Origin: Mycolicibacterium sp. CBMA 226 | Lineage (GTDB): Bacteria; Actinomycetota; Actinomycetes; Mycobacteriales; Mycobacteriaceae | Direction: 5' to 3' | Length of the DNA: 64,000 nucleotides | Assembly (NCBI RefSeq): GCF_009729075.1 | Contig: NZ_VTGY01000001.1 | Location: 310,001 to 374,000, forward strand | Shown: in pieces, positions 48,271 to 56,863 of the stretch | Layout of the letters: each line of letters begins with the position of its first letter | Numbering within the stretch: the stretch's first letter is position 1 | Made by a program: the position numbers and the translations under genes | The notes under the pieces: generated by a model | The model's database searches: none | What the model was told of the DNA's origin: nothing | Seen by the model: only the letters and a program-made list of their open reading frames with translations

Positions 48271-50310
48271 ATGGCGCTCCCGACGACCACCGGCAAACGG
48301 ACCCTGAACGTGCTACGGCCCGGGCCGAGCACCACCGTCCAGGACTGGCCGGGCCGCATCGGCTACTGGCAGGTGGGGGTTCCCCCATCAGGTCCGATGG
48401 ACGACCTGTCAATGCGGCTGGCCAACCTCGCTGTCGGTAATGCCGAGGGGGCGCCCGGCCTCGAGGCGACGATGGCCGGTCCGACTCTGGGATTCGACGA
48501 GGCGACGGTCGTGTGCGTCACCGGTGCACCGGTATCGGTCACGCTCGACGGTGTCCCGGCGCGGCAGTGGGCTCCCATCGCCGTGCCAGAGGGCGGCGTG
48601 CTCGAGATCGGGGCGGTGCAGGGCGTTGGCATGCGCATCTACATCGCGGTCGCCGGTGGTATCGAGGCTGAGGCCTACCTCGGCTCGCGCTCGACGTTCA
48701 CGCTCGGCCGGTTCGGCGCCGGTGGCCGGGCCCTCGCGGCCGGTGACCGTCTCGATCTGGGGACCGCCGTGGGACGACCGCGCCGGCTCACCGGCGAGGA
48801 AGTGCCCTCGATCGGTCACGAATGGCGCCTGGCGGTCACCGAAGGCCCGCATGGTGCGCCGGAGTTCTTCACTCGCGCCGACATCGAAACCCTCTACGAG
48901 GCCACGTATCTCGTGGACCACAACCTCGACCGCACCGGTGTGCGCCTGGTCGGGCCGAAGCCGCAGTGGGCCCGGCCCGACGGCGGCGAGGCCGGTCTGC
49001 ATCCGTCCAACATCCACGACACGCCGTATTCGGTTGGCGCACTGGACTTCACCGGTGACACCCCGATCCTGCTCGGCCCCGACGGACCCAGTCTCGGTGG
49101 TTTCGTCTGCCCGGTCACGGTGACGTCGGCGGACCGCTGGAAGCTCGGGCAGCTCACGCCCGGCGACCGGGTGCGCTTCGTGCCGGTGCGGGCCAGCGCC
49201 GCGGCACCGTTGGCGGCCCTTGGCATGTCACGGCGAGCGGCGTCGCCGGTGGTGCGCAGCCCGCGGGGGGACGGCGATGACGGCGTGCTGCACCGCGGCG
49301 TCACCGGGGACGGTACGACGTCGATGACCTTGCGCCGCAGCGGTGACGACAACCTGCTGGTCGAGTACGGCACGATGACGCTCGATCTGGTGCTGCGGGC
49401 GCGGGTGTATGCCCTGCACACCGCGATCGACGCAAACCGGCCCCGCGGAATCATCGACCTGACGCCCGGAATCCGTTCGCTGCAGGTCAAGTTCGACGCC
49501 GCGCTCACCGATCACCAGACGATGACGGCGTTCGTGTTGGACCTCGAGTCCGCGCTCGGGCCCGTCGACCAGTTGGTGTTGCCGAGCCGCTCGGTTCGAC
49601 TGCCGTTGAGCTGGGACGACCCGACAATCCGGCTGGCCATCGACCGGTACCGCAACGGCGTGCGTGACGATGCCCCGTGGTGCCCCAGCAACATCGAATT
49701 CATCCGCCGGATGAACGGCCTGGCGACGCAGCAGGAGGTGTTCGACATCGTCCATGCGGCAAGCTATCTGGTGCTCGGTCTGGGTGACGTCTACCTGGGT
49801 GCGCCGGTCGCCACCCCGGTTGATCCGCGGCACCGGGTGGTCACGACCAAATACAACCCCGCCCGCACCTGGACGCCCGAGAACGCGGTCGGGATCGGCG
49901 GTGCCTACCTATGCATCTATGGCATGGAAGGCCCGGGCGGCTATCAGCTGATGGGCCGCACCACGCAGGTGTGGAACCACCGATACCCCTTGTCCGCACC
50001 GGGTTTCGAGCCGCAGCAGCCGTGGCTACTGCGCTTCTTCGACCAGGTGTCGTGGTACCCGGTGTCCTCCGAGGAGCTGACCGAGCTGCGGGCCGATGTC
50101 GCTGCCGGTCGCGGCACCGTCGACATCACCGACGGTGAGTTCCGGATCGCGGACTATCTGGACTTCCTGTCGCGCGAGGCCGGCGACATCGCCGCGGTGC
50201 GGCAGCGGATGACCACCGCCCGGGGCGAGGAGCGGGCTCGCTGGGAGGCCAGCGGTGAGATCGGCGCACGCAAGAAACCGTGTGCCACAACAGGACAGGA
50301 AGTCGCATGA
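48271..50310 (+). CDS. Carboxyltransferase-only relative of urea/guanidine carboxylase (KipA-KipI-type domains)
   Basis: 679 residues. The N-terminal half is a CT_A_B (KipA/PxpC-like) domain starting LNVLRPGPSTTVQDWPGR; the C-terminal half is CT_C_D (KipI/PxpB-like), with YLVLGLGDVYLGAPVATPVDPRHR and NPARTWTPENAVGIGG. In urea or guanidine carboxylase these follow an N-terminal biotin carboxylase of about 450 residues and are followed by a biotin carrier domain. Both are absent: the gene starts directly at the CT domain and ends without an M-K-M biotin motif. The stop overlaps the hydrolase start (ATGA). It may use a biotin carboxylase in trans or have another activity. Confidence 0.85.
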   Translation: MALPTTTGKRTLNVLRPGPSTTVQDWPGRIGYWQVGVPPSGPMDDLSMRLANLAVGNAEGAPGLEATMAGPTLGFDEATVVCVTGAPVSVTLDGVPARQWAPIAVPEGGVLEIGAVQGVGMRIYIAVAGGIEAEAYLGSRSTFTLGRFGAGGRALAAGDRLDLGTAVGRPRRLTGEEVPSIGHEWRLAVTEGPHGAPEFFTRADIETLYEATYLVDHNLDRTGVRLVGPKPQWARPDGGEAGLHPSNIHDTPYSVGALDFTGDTPILLGPDGPSLGGFVCPVTVTSADRWKLGQLTPGDRVRFVPVRASAAAPLAALGMSRRAASPVVRSPRGDGDDGVLHRGVTGDGTTSMTLRRSGDDNLLVEYGTMTLDLVLRARVYALHTAIDANRPRGIIDLTPGIRSLQVKFDAALTDHQTMTAFVLDLESALGPVDQLVLPSRSVRLPLSWDDPTIRLAIDRYRNGVRDDAPWCPSNIEFIRRMNGLATQQEVFDIVHAASYLVLGLGDVYLGAPVATPVDPRHRVVTTKYNPARTWTPENAVGIGGAYLCIYGMEGPGGYQLMGRTTQVWNHRYPLSAPGFEPQQPWLLRFFDQVSWYPVSSEELTELRADVAAGRGTVDITDGEFRIADYLDFLSREAGDIAAVRQRMTTARGEERARWEASGEIGARKKPCATTGQEVA

Positions 50311-51998
50311 CGGACCGGATCAGCGCCGCATACGCGGCCATCGCCGAGCGGCCGGAAGCCTTCATCACCGTGCGCGACGAGGCTGCGGTACGTCATGAGT
50401 TCGGGCAGGCGCAGGGCCCGCTGGCCGGGCAGTTGCTGGCGGTGAAGGACAACGTCGACGTCGCCGGCCTCCCCACCACCGCGGCGTGCCCGGGTTACGC
50501 GTACACCCCGGAGGCCGACGCCCCCGTGGTGGCGGCATTGCGGGCGGCCGGTGCCGTGGTGATCGGCAAGACCAACCTGGACCAGTTCGCCACCGGGCTC
50601 GTCGGCACCCGAAGCCCCTACGGCGCGGTGCGCGACGCACGACGGCCCGACCGGATTTCGGGTGGCTCTTCGTCGGGTTCGGCCGTCGCGGTGGCCACCG
50701 GTGCCGCCGACATCGGAATCGCCACGGACACTGCGGGATCCGGCCGGGTCCCGGCGGCCTATCAGGGCCTGGTGGGGATCAAGGGCACGATCGGCCTGGT
50801 GTCGACCACCGGTGTCGTGCCGGCCTGCCCGAGCTACGACTGCGTGACGATCCTGGCGCGGGACCTCGCCACCGCGGAGAACGCCATGGCCATCATGGCG
50901 ACGACGACGCAGCGGCCGTGGCCCGCGTCGACCCGCTTCGCCGCCCCGGCCGCCCCGGTTCTCGCGGTGCCGACCGAGCTCCCGGCGATGGCTCCCGGCT
51001 GGGACGTCGCGTTCGGGCGGGCGGTCGATGCGGCTCAGGCAGCCGGAATGCGGATCGTGCCCATCGACCTGACGGATTTTCTGGCCGCGGCCCGGCTGCT
51101 GTACGACGGTGCGCTGGTCGCCGAACGCACGGAAGCGGTGGGGGACTTCATCGCCGGTGCGGTGGAGCGCAACGATCTCGATGCTGGTCTCGATCCGACG
51201 GTCGCGGCCATCATCACCGCGGGTGGTGCCCACACCGCGTCCGGGCTGTTGCGCGACCGCCGGGAGTTGGACCGCCTGCGGGACCGGGCCTTCCGGACAT
51301 TGGGGGAGTGCGACGCCCTGCTGGTCCCCACCGCGCCCTTGCACCCGACGCTCGCTGAGGTGGCGGCCGACCCGGTCGGCGTCAACGCCCGAATCGGCAC
51401 GTACACCAATTTCTGCAATCTCTTCGACATGTGCGGGGTCGCGGTTCCGGCCGGCGAGGTCGCCGAATCCGATGGCACTACAGCGCAATTCGGGGTGACG
51501 GTGCTGGGCCGGGCATTCGATGACGCCGTGGTGGCCGACATCGCGGCCCGCCTGAGCGGCGGCGAGCGCGGCGTGGTGTCGTCCTGGCCGGAGCGGGCCG
51601 GCGCCGGGGCCGTCACCCTGGTGGTGGCCGGTGCACATTTGCGTGACCAGCCGCTGGCCGGTCAGCTCCACGACCTCGGGGCGCGGTGGGAGGGGCCGGC
51701 ACGTACTGCGGAGCGCTATCGGATGACGGCGCTGCCATCGGGAAAACCGGCCCTGGTGCGGCTGCCCCGTGGTGGGCGGGCCTTCGAGGTCGAGCGCTGG
51801 TCGCTCTCACCCGCGGCGCTCGGGAAGTTCCTCGTCGCCTTGCCGACGCCGATGGGACTGGCGGCGGTGGAGCTCGACGACGGGTCGTGGGAGACCGGTT
51901 TCGTGTGCGCCGACGAGGAGGCTATCGCGGCCCCCGACATTTCGGAGTTCGGCGGCTGGCGGGCCTACCTGCGCGCCCGGGAGTTCGCGACCCCGTGA
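50307..51998 (+). CDS. atzF: Allophanate hydrolase
   Basis: 563 residues. The amidase-signature domain contains the Ser-cisSer-Lys triad: K47 in LAVKDNVDV, the GGSSSG serines near residue 121 and S145 in DTAGSGR. The C-terminal 130 residues form the second domain seen in AtzF-type enzymes (VVAGAHLRDQPLAGQL ... RYRMTAL). It splits allophanate to CO2 and two ammonia, the last step of urea- or guanidine-carboxylase pathways. The start was placed at ATG 50307, overlapping the previous stop, rather than at the in-frame codon 27 nt upstream. Last gene of the cluster; the next gene is convergent. Confidence 0.9.
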   Translation: MTDRISAAYAAIAERPEAFITVRDEAAVRHEFGQAQGPLAGQLLAVKDNVDVAGLPTTAACPGYAYTPEADAPVVAALRAAGAVVIGKTNLDQFATGLVGTRSPYGAVRDARRPDRISGGSSSGSAVAVATGAADIGIATDTAGSGRVPAAYQGLVGIKGTIGLVSTTGVVPACPSYDCVTILARDLATAENAMAIMATTTQRPWPASTRFAAPAAPVLAVPTELPAMAPGWDVAFGRAVDAAQAAGMRIVPIDLTDFLAAARLLYDGALVAERTEAVGDFIAGAVERNDLDAGLDPTVAAIITAGGAHTASGLLRDRRELDRLRDRAFRTLGECDALLVPTAPLHPTLAEVAADPVGVNARIGTYTNFCNLFDMCGVAVPAGEVAESDGTTAQFGVTVLGRAFDDAVVADIAARLSGGERGVVSSWPERAGAGAVTLVVAGAHLRDQPLAGQLHDLGARWEGPARTAERYRMTALPSGKPALVRLPRGGRAFEVERWSLSPAALGKFLVALPTPMGLAAVELDDGSWETGFVCADEEAIAAPDISEFGGWRAYLRAREFATP

Positions 51999-52004
51999 GG
52001 TGAG

Positions 52005-52802
52005 CTAGCCGATGCGCGAGCTCGCGGCGGCGCGCGCGGACCACCGGCCGTGGTCGTAGCCGACCTTGACGGGATGTGAAAAGGCTTCTGTCACATGATC
52101 GGTCGTCACGGTCGGCACGGCCGGGCCCACGGCGACGGTGCGGCCACCGGCGATCAACAGCGCGTGCGACGTCGAGGTCGGCAGTTCCTCGAGGTGATGC
52201 GTCACCAGGATCGACGCCATCTCGGGATGTGAATGCTCCAGCGCGTCAAGGGTTTCCAGCAACTGCTCGCGCGCGGCGACGTCGAGACCGGTGGTCGGTT
52301 CGTCGAGCAGCAGCAGTCGTGGCTCCGCGATCAGGGCACGGGCGATCAAGGTGCGCCCGCGCTCGCCCTGTGAGAGCGTCGGCCACACCGCATCGGCCCG
52401 GTGGGTCAGTCCGACGGTGCCGATCAAGTCGTCGGCGCGTCTGACGTCTTCGGCGGTGGGCGTCCAGCGGGCGGCAATGTCGATGGTGCCGGTGATGCCA
52501 GTCAGCACCACCTCGCGCACCGTCAGCGGGTACTGCAGCCGGTGCCGGGGATTGACGTGGCCGATGGACCGCCGCAGCGGCGCCAGGTCGGTGCGGCCCA
52601 TCTGTGCGCCCAGCACGCGTACGGTGCCCGTCGTCGGGAATGTCACGGCGCCGCAGAAGCCGAGCAGCGTGCTCTTGCCGGCACCGTTGGGGCCGAGCAG
52701 TGCCCAGTGTTCGCCCTCCTGCACGGTCAGTGAGATGCCGTCGATGATCTGTTTGCCCTCGCGGCGAAACGTCACATTCTCGAGTTCGAGGACTGGTGTC
52801 AT
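52005..52802 (-). CDS. Orphan ABC transporter ATP-binding protein
   Basis: 265 residues with Walker A (GPNGAGKST), the signature LSQGERGR, Walker B (RLLLLDEPT) and the switch His (VTHHLEELP). The signature carries ERGR, as in ModF-like or iron/energy-type orphan ATPases rather than standard importers. No permease or binding protein is nearby. The ATG at 52802 overlaps the stop of the GntR gene, so both are one transcript. The transported substrate, if any, is unknown. Confidence 0.83.
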   Translation of the reverse strand: MTPVLELENVTFRREGKQIIDGISLTVQEGEHWALLGPNGAGKSTLLGFCGAVTFPTTGTVRVLGAQMGRTDLAPLRRSIGHVNPRHRLQYPLTVREVVLTGITGTIDIAARWTPTAEDVRRADDLIGTVGLTHRADAVWPTLSQGERGRTLIARALIAEPRLLLLDEPTTGLDVAAREQLLETLDALEHSHPEMASILVTHHLEELPTSTSHALLIAGGRTVAVGPAVPTVTTDHVTEAFSHPVKVGYDHGRWSARAAASSRIG

Positions 52803-53470
52803 GAGAACGACTCCTTCAAGGTGCTGAGGTGCGTGCGGCTCGCCGCGGCCGCGGCAGCGGGATCGCGGGCGACGATCGCGTCGGCGAGTTGTTGATGTAG
52901 GGCGTGATCGCACGGCTCCGAGCTGATCGGGCGAATCTTCAGCATGTCGATCATCGCCAGCCGTAGGCGGGGGAGAAACGCGTCGAACAGTTGGGTCAGC
53001 ACGTCGTTGTGTGCGGCGGTGATCACGGCGCGGTGAAAAGCCATGTCCGCGTCCACATGTTCGGGGACCGACTGGCCGGTGACGCCGCGTGCGGCGAGGG
53101 TACGCCGGATCGTCCGCAGATCGGCCGGGGTGCGCCGGGTTGCGGCCAGTGCCGCCCCCTCGGCCTCGATGGCGATGCGTGCTTCGATCACCGACGCGAT
53201 GTTCGCGCTGCGCAGCACGGTGTCCCAGTCGTCGGTGACGTCGAGTGCGGTGACGAAGACGCCGGCGCCCTGGCGGCTGTCGAGGACGCCTTTTCCGGCC
53301 AGTTCCCGGATGGCCTCCCGTAGGGTGGAGCGCCCCACCCCGAGCTGCGCGGCCAAGGTGGTTTCACCTGGAAGCCGTTGTCCCAGCGACCATTCGCCAT
53401 CTTTGATGCGCGCCAGCAGTAGCTGTGCGGCTTGTGCTGCCAGCGGTTGACGCTGTACCTGCGCGACCAT
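52799..53470 (-). CDS. GntR-family (FadR/FCD subfamily) transcriptional regulator
   Basis: 223 residues. An N-terminal winged helix (LAAQLGVGRSTLREAIRELAGKGVL) is followed by an all-helical FCD ligand domain with RIAIEAEGAALAA, HVDADMAFHRAVITAAHN and the late His of HALHQQLADAI, the usual metal or ligand site. It is divergent from the leuA leader, and a sequence fitting the FadR-type consensus overlaps the leuA promoter. It is co-transcribed with the ABC ATPase. Effector unknown. Confidence 0.87.
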   Translation of the reverse strand: MVAQVQRQPLAAQAAQLLLARIKDGEWSLGQRLPGETTLAAQLGVGRSTLREAIRELAGKGVLDSRQGAGVFVTALDVTDDWDTVLRSANIASVIEARIAIEAEGAALAATRRTPADLRTIRRTLAARGVTGQSVPEHVDADMAFHRAVITAAHNDVLTQLFDAFLPRLRLAMIDMLKIRPISSEPCDHALHQQLADAIVARDPAAAAAASRTHLSTLKESFS

Positions 53471-53502
53471 GGGACCTCTCTACTTGTCTGAGGAGTTGTG
53501 TA

Positions 53503-53513
53503 TAGTCTAACCA
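53503..53513. promoter_or_regulatory. leuA leader -10 and overlapping FadR/GntR-type half-palindrome
   Basis: TAGTCT (53503-53508) lies 7 nt before the leader-peptide ATG at 53516, the leaderless spacing; TATAGT two bases earlier is an alternative. The same bases, TAGTCTAACCA, fit the TNGTNNNACNA consensus of FadR-like GntR proteins, so the divergent GntR could compete with polymerase. Confidence 0.45.
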
Positions 53514-53515
53514 TC

Positions 53516-53557
53516 ATGACGCGCGTACTCCTGCTTGGTTGCCGCGGCGGGGTCTGA
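53516..53557 (+). CDS. leuA leader peptide
   Basis: A 13-residue ORF (MTRVLLLGCRGGV) with three consecutive leucine codons (CTC CTG CTT), 72 nt before the leuA ATG. The downstream RNA can form competing hairpins. This is the classic layout for leucine-responsive attenuation. The peptide seems to start at the 5' end of the transcript. Confidence 0.8.
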   Translation: MTRVLLLGCRGGV

Positions 53558-53598
53558 AACGACCGGCCCCCTGCCGTGGGGCTCTGCTGCGACCGGTC
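53551..53598 (+). promoter_or_regulatory. leuA leader RNA with alternative stem-loops (attenuator)
   Basis: GACCGG (53561-53566) can pair with CCGGTC (53593-53598) around an inner GCCCC/GGGGC stem. Alternatively its GACC can pair with GGTC (53551-53554) at the end of the leader peptide. Ribosome stalling at the Leu codons would choose between them. There is no T-tract, so control may be translational or rho-dependent. Confidence 0.5.
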
Positions 53599-53629
53599 AC
53601 TTCCACCCTTGACCGAAAGCAGACCACTC

Positions 53630-55309
53630 ATGAGCACCTCCTGGAACCGTCAACAACCGTCACCCATGCCGTGGCATCGCTACACCGACGTCTTCAACCG
53701 TGTGGACATTCCTGTCACGCAAAGAGATTGGCCCACGAAGCGAATCACTGCCGCGCCGCTCTGGGTGCCCGTCGACCTGCGCGACGGCAACCAGGCCTTG
53801 GCCGAGCCGATGGACCCGGATCGCAAACGCCGGTTCTTCGAACACCTCGTCGCCATCGGCTACAAGGAGATCGAGGTCGGCTACCCGTCGGCCTCCCAGA
53901 CCGACTTCGACTTCGTGCGGCTGCTGGCCGAAACCGACATCGCGCCGAGTGATGTCACGATCGCCGTGTTCACGCCGGCCCGCCGTGACCTGATCGAGCG
54001 CACCGTCGAATCGGTGCGCGGCATGCGCAACGACGTCGTCATCCACATGTACACCGCGACCGCGCCGACGTGGCGAAACTCCGTGCTGGGCAAGGATCGC
54101 GACGAGTTGCGCAGTCTGATCCTGCACGGTGCGCTCGATGTGTTGACCTTGACGGAAGACATGCCGAACATCCGATTCCAATTCTCGCCGGAGGTGTTCA
54201 ACCTCACCGAACCCGATTACGTGCTGGAGATCTGCGACGCGGTTACGCAGCTGTGGGATGCCGCCGAGAGCCGGCCGGTGGTCCTGAATCTGCCCGCCAC
54301 CGTCGAGGTTGCGACGCCCAACGTGTACGCCGACCAGATCGAGTACATGCACCGGAACCTGGCGCGGCGGGACGCGGTGATCCTGTCGGTGCATCCGCAC
54401 AACGACCGGGGGACTGGCGTGGCCTGCGCTGAACTGGCGGTGCTGGCCGGCGCGCAGCGCGTGGAGGGCTGCGTCTTCGGCAACGGTGAGCGCACCGGCA
54501 ACGTCGACATCGCCACCCTGGCGCTGAATCTGTACGCCCAGGGCGTCGACCCGATGATCGACTTCTCCGATATCGACGCGATCGCCCGCACGGTGTCGCA
54601 CTGCACCCGGATGCCGATCCACGAGCGGCATCCGTACGTCGGCGACCTGGTGCACACCGCGTTCTCGGGAACGCATCAGGACGCGATCAAGAAGGGTCTG
54701 GCCGAACATCGTGCGCGGGCCGCGGCCAGTGGACAGCAGGAACGCGAAATCGATTGGCGCGTGCCGTATCTGCCGATCGATCCGGCCGATATCGGACGGA
54801 GCTATGACGCGGTCATCCGGGTGAATTCACAGTCCGGCAAGGGCGGCATCGCCTACCTGCTGCACAGCGCGTATGGACTCGACCTGCCGCGTCGGCTGCA
54901 GATCGACTTCGCCCGGCATGTGCAGGCCCACACCGATGGCAGTGGCGCCGAGGTGACCGCCGCCGAGTTGTTCGAGCTTTTCGAGGCGACCTACCTGAGT
55001 TCGGGCGGCGCGGTCGAATTGAAGGACTGGCAGGCGAGCAGCGACGACACCACCGAGATCATGCTGATCGTCAACGGGACCGCCCACACCACCGCGCATC
55101 GCGGCGTCGGACCGGTCGAGGCGCTGACCCAGGCCCTGGCCGCCATAGGCCGACCCGTCGAGATTCTGAGCCTGACCCAGCAGTCCATCGGCGCCACGGC
55201 CGTCACCTACCTGGAACACCGTGGCGGCTGGACCTGCGGCCGCAGCGACTCAGTGCTCACCGCGTCACTGGCGGCGGTGATCCGGGCGGCCAACGTGCGC
55301 AGCAACTGA
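53630..55309 (+). CDS. leuA: 2-isopropylmalate synthase
   Basis: A 559-residue enzyme condensing 2-ketoisovalerate and acetyl-CoA, the first committed step to leucine. [16 protein letters not shown] holds the first metal Asp, [11 protein letters not shown] the HxH metal site, and [10 protein letters not shown] the conserved loop. The C-terminal LeuA regulatory domain for leucine feedback runs from about residue 420 to the end. It has no VNTR insertion like that of M. tuberculosis. ATG 53630 follows the leader peptide. Only 7 nt separate it from the convergent operon end. Confidence 0.95.
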   Translation: MSTSWNRQQPSPMPWHRYTDVFNRVDIPVTQRDWPTKRITAAPLWVPVDLRDGNQALAEPMDPDRKRRFFEHLVAIGYKEIEVGYPSASQTDFDFVRLLAETDIAPSDVTIAVFTPARRDLIERTVESVRGMRNDVVIHMYTATAPTWRNSVLGKDRDELRSLILHGALDVLTLTEDMPNIRFQFSPEVFNLTEPDYVLEICDAVTQLWDAAESRPVVLNLPATVEVATPNVYADQIEYMHRNLARRDAVILSVHPHNDRGTGVACAELAVLAGAQRVEGCVFGNGERTGNVDIATLALNLYAQGVDPMIDFSDIDAIARTVSHCTRMPIHERHPYVGDLVHTAFSGTHQDAIKKGLAEHRARAAASGQQEREIDWRVPYLPIDPADIGRSYDAVIRVNSQSGKGGIAYLLHSAYGLDLPRRLQIDFARHVQAHTDGSGAEVTAAELFELFEATYLSSGGAVELKDWQASSDDTTEIMLIVNGTAHTTAHRGVGPVEALTQALAAIGRPVEILSLTQQSIGATAVTYLEHRGGWTCGRSDSVLTASLAAVIRAANVRSN

Positions 55310-55316
55310 CGCTTCG

Positions 55317-56303
55317 TCATCGACGCGTGTGCGCTCTGTGCAGCGCACGCAGAACGCTGTGCCTGCCCAGATCGAGTTTGAACTGATTCTGGCTCAGCGC
55401 GTCGGCGCCGTCCATGGCCACCTCGGCAGCTCGACGGAAGGTCGCGGCGTCAGCACTGTTGCCGACCAAGGCGGCTTCGGCGTCGGGGAGCCGCCATGGT
55501 TTGGCGGCCACGCCGCCCAGGGCGATGGCAGCTGAGGTGACGGTTCCGTCGTCGATCGTCATGCCGACCGCTACCGAGACGAGAGCGAACGCGTAACTGT
55601 GCCGGTCGCGTACCTTGAGATACCAACTGTGGTAGGCGTATTCGGATGGTGGCAGCTCGACACCGACGATCAGCTCGCCGGGCAGCAGCGCATTGTCGCG
55701 CTCGGGTTGATCTCCGGGGAGTCGGAAGAACTCCGATATCGCAATGCTGCGGGCACCCTCACGCGACCGCACATGCACGACGGCTTCGAGGATCGAGAGT
55801 GCCACCGCCATGTCTGACGGATGCACCGCGACACACGAGCGGCTGGCGCCGAAAAGTGCGTGCTCGCGGTTGAATCCGTCGAGTGCGCTGCATCCGGACC
55901 CGGGTTGGCGCTTATTGCACGCCGGGAATGTGACGTCCATGAAGTAGGGGCATCGAGTGCGCTGCATGAGGTTGCCACCAGCGGTGGCCATGTTCCGTAG
56001 TTGCGTTGTCGCTCCGGACAGAATCGCGTGTGACAGCACAGGATATTGAGTGCGGACCAGATGATGATTGGCGATGGCGCTGTTCGTCACGCCGGAGCCG
56101 ATCATGATGCCGCCGTTGTCGGTCGCGGCGATCTCCACGAGGCCCAACCTGCCGATGTCGACCAACGACGACGGCTGGGCGACACCGAGTTTCATCAGAT
56201 CCAACAGGTTCGTGCCGCCTGCGTAGTAGCTACCGCCGGTAGTGTCCGCGGCGGCAAGAGCGTCGTCGACATCGCGTGCGCGGTGGAAGTCGAATGTCTT
56301 CAT
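55317..56303 (-). CDS. Aldehyde oxidoreductase FAD subunit (PaoB/YagS type)
   Basis: 328 residues, the CO-dehydrogenase-type FAD subunit of a xanthine-oxidase-family enzyme. YYAGGTNLLDLMKLGV and ATAGGNLMQRTRCPYF bind FAD. The stretch CPYF...ACNKRQPGSGCSAL supplies the extra [4Fe-4S] cysteines that distinguish PaoB from ordinary medium subunits. It passes electrons from the [2Fe-2S] subunit to the acceptor. The start ATG 56303 overlaps the preceding gene's stop by 4 nt. Last gene of the minus-strand operon. Confidence 0.9.
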   Translation of the reverse strand: MKTFDFHRARDVDDALAAADTTGGSYYAGGTNLLDLMKLGVAQPSSLVDIGRLGLVEIAATDNGGIMIGSGVTNSAIANHHLVRTQYPVLSHAILSGATTQLRNMATAGGNLMQRTRCPYFMDVTFPACNKRQPGSGCSALDGFNREHALFGASRSCVAVHPSDMAVALSILEAVVHVRSREGARSIAISEFFRLPGDQPERDNALLPGELIVGVELPPSEYAYHSWYLKVRDRHSYAFALVSVAVGMTIDDGTVTSAAIALGGVAAKPWRLPDAEAALVGNSADAATFRRAAEVAMDGADALSQNQFKLDLGRHSVLRALHRAHTRR

Positions 56304-56863
56304 GGGAGGCACCCCGGGTGGCACTCGGACAGGCACGACGCGACGGCCTCAACGATGTTGGGGTACGCGCCGCAGCGACAGATGTTTCCCGCCATCCGTT
56401 CGCGAATCTCGTTGACGGACAGTGCTTCGGGGCCCCTAGCGAGATCCGTATACGGGCCGTCGAAGGATACGGCGGACAGGTCGCCGCGGGCATGCTCTGC
56501 GAGAAGTGCGTGCGCCGAGCTGATCTGGCCGGGAGTGCAGTAGCCGCATTGGAATCCGTCGTGGTCGGCGAATGCCTGCTGCAGGGGATGCAACTGCTCA
56601 CCGTCTGCAATGCCCTCGATGGTCAGTACGGTGGCCCCGTCGATCGACACCGCGAGCGTCAGACAGCTCAGCACACGCTCGCCGTTGACGCTGACCGTGC
56701 AGGCGCCACAGAGGCCGTGGTCGCAGCCTTTTTTGGTTCCGGTGAGCTGGAGGCGTTCGCGCAGCAGATCGAGCAGGGTCGAGCGGACGTCGGTTTGTAC
56801 CGCGAATCGGTCACCGTTGATCGACAGTTCGACGGTGTGCCTGGAATCGCTTGAAGCGGTCAT
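56300..56863 (-). CDS. Aldehyde oxidoreductase [2Fe-2S] subunit (PaoA/YagT type)
   Basis: 187 residues with two [2Fe-2S] sites: the plant-ferredoxin-like KKGCDHGLCGACTV with a later LSCL, and the helical-bundle FQCGYCTPGQ with GNICRCGAYPNIVEA. Unlike E. coli PaoA, no twin-arginine signal is visible, so the complex is probably cytosolic. It overlaps both neighbours by 4 nt. The start ATG 56863 is where conserved sequence begins. Confidence 0.92.
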   Translation of the reverse strand: MTASSDSRHTVELSINGDRFAVQTDVRSTLLDLLRERLQLTGTKKGCDHGLCGACTVSVNGERVLSCLTLAVSIDGATVLTIEGIADGEQLHPLQQAFADHDGFQCGYCTPGQISSAHALLAEHARGDLSAVSFDGPYTDLARGPEALSVNEIRERMAGNICRCGAYPNIVEAVASCLSECHPGCLP

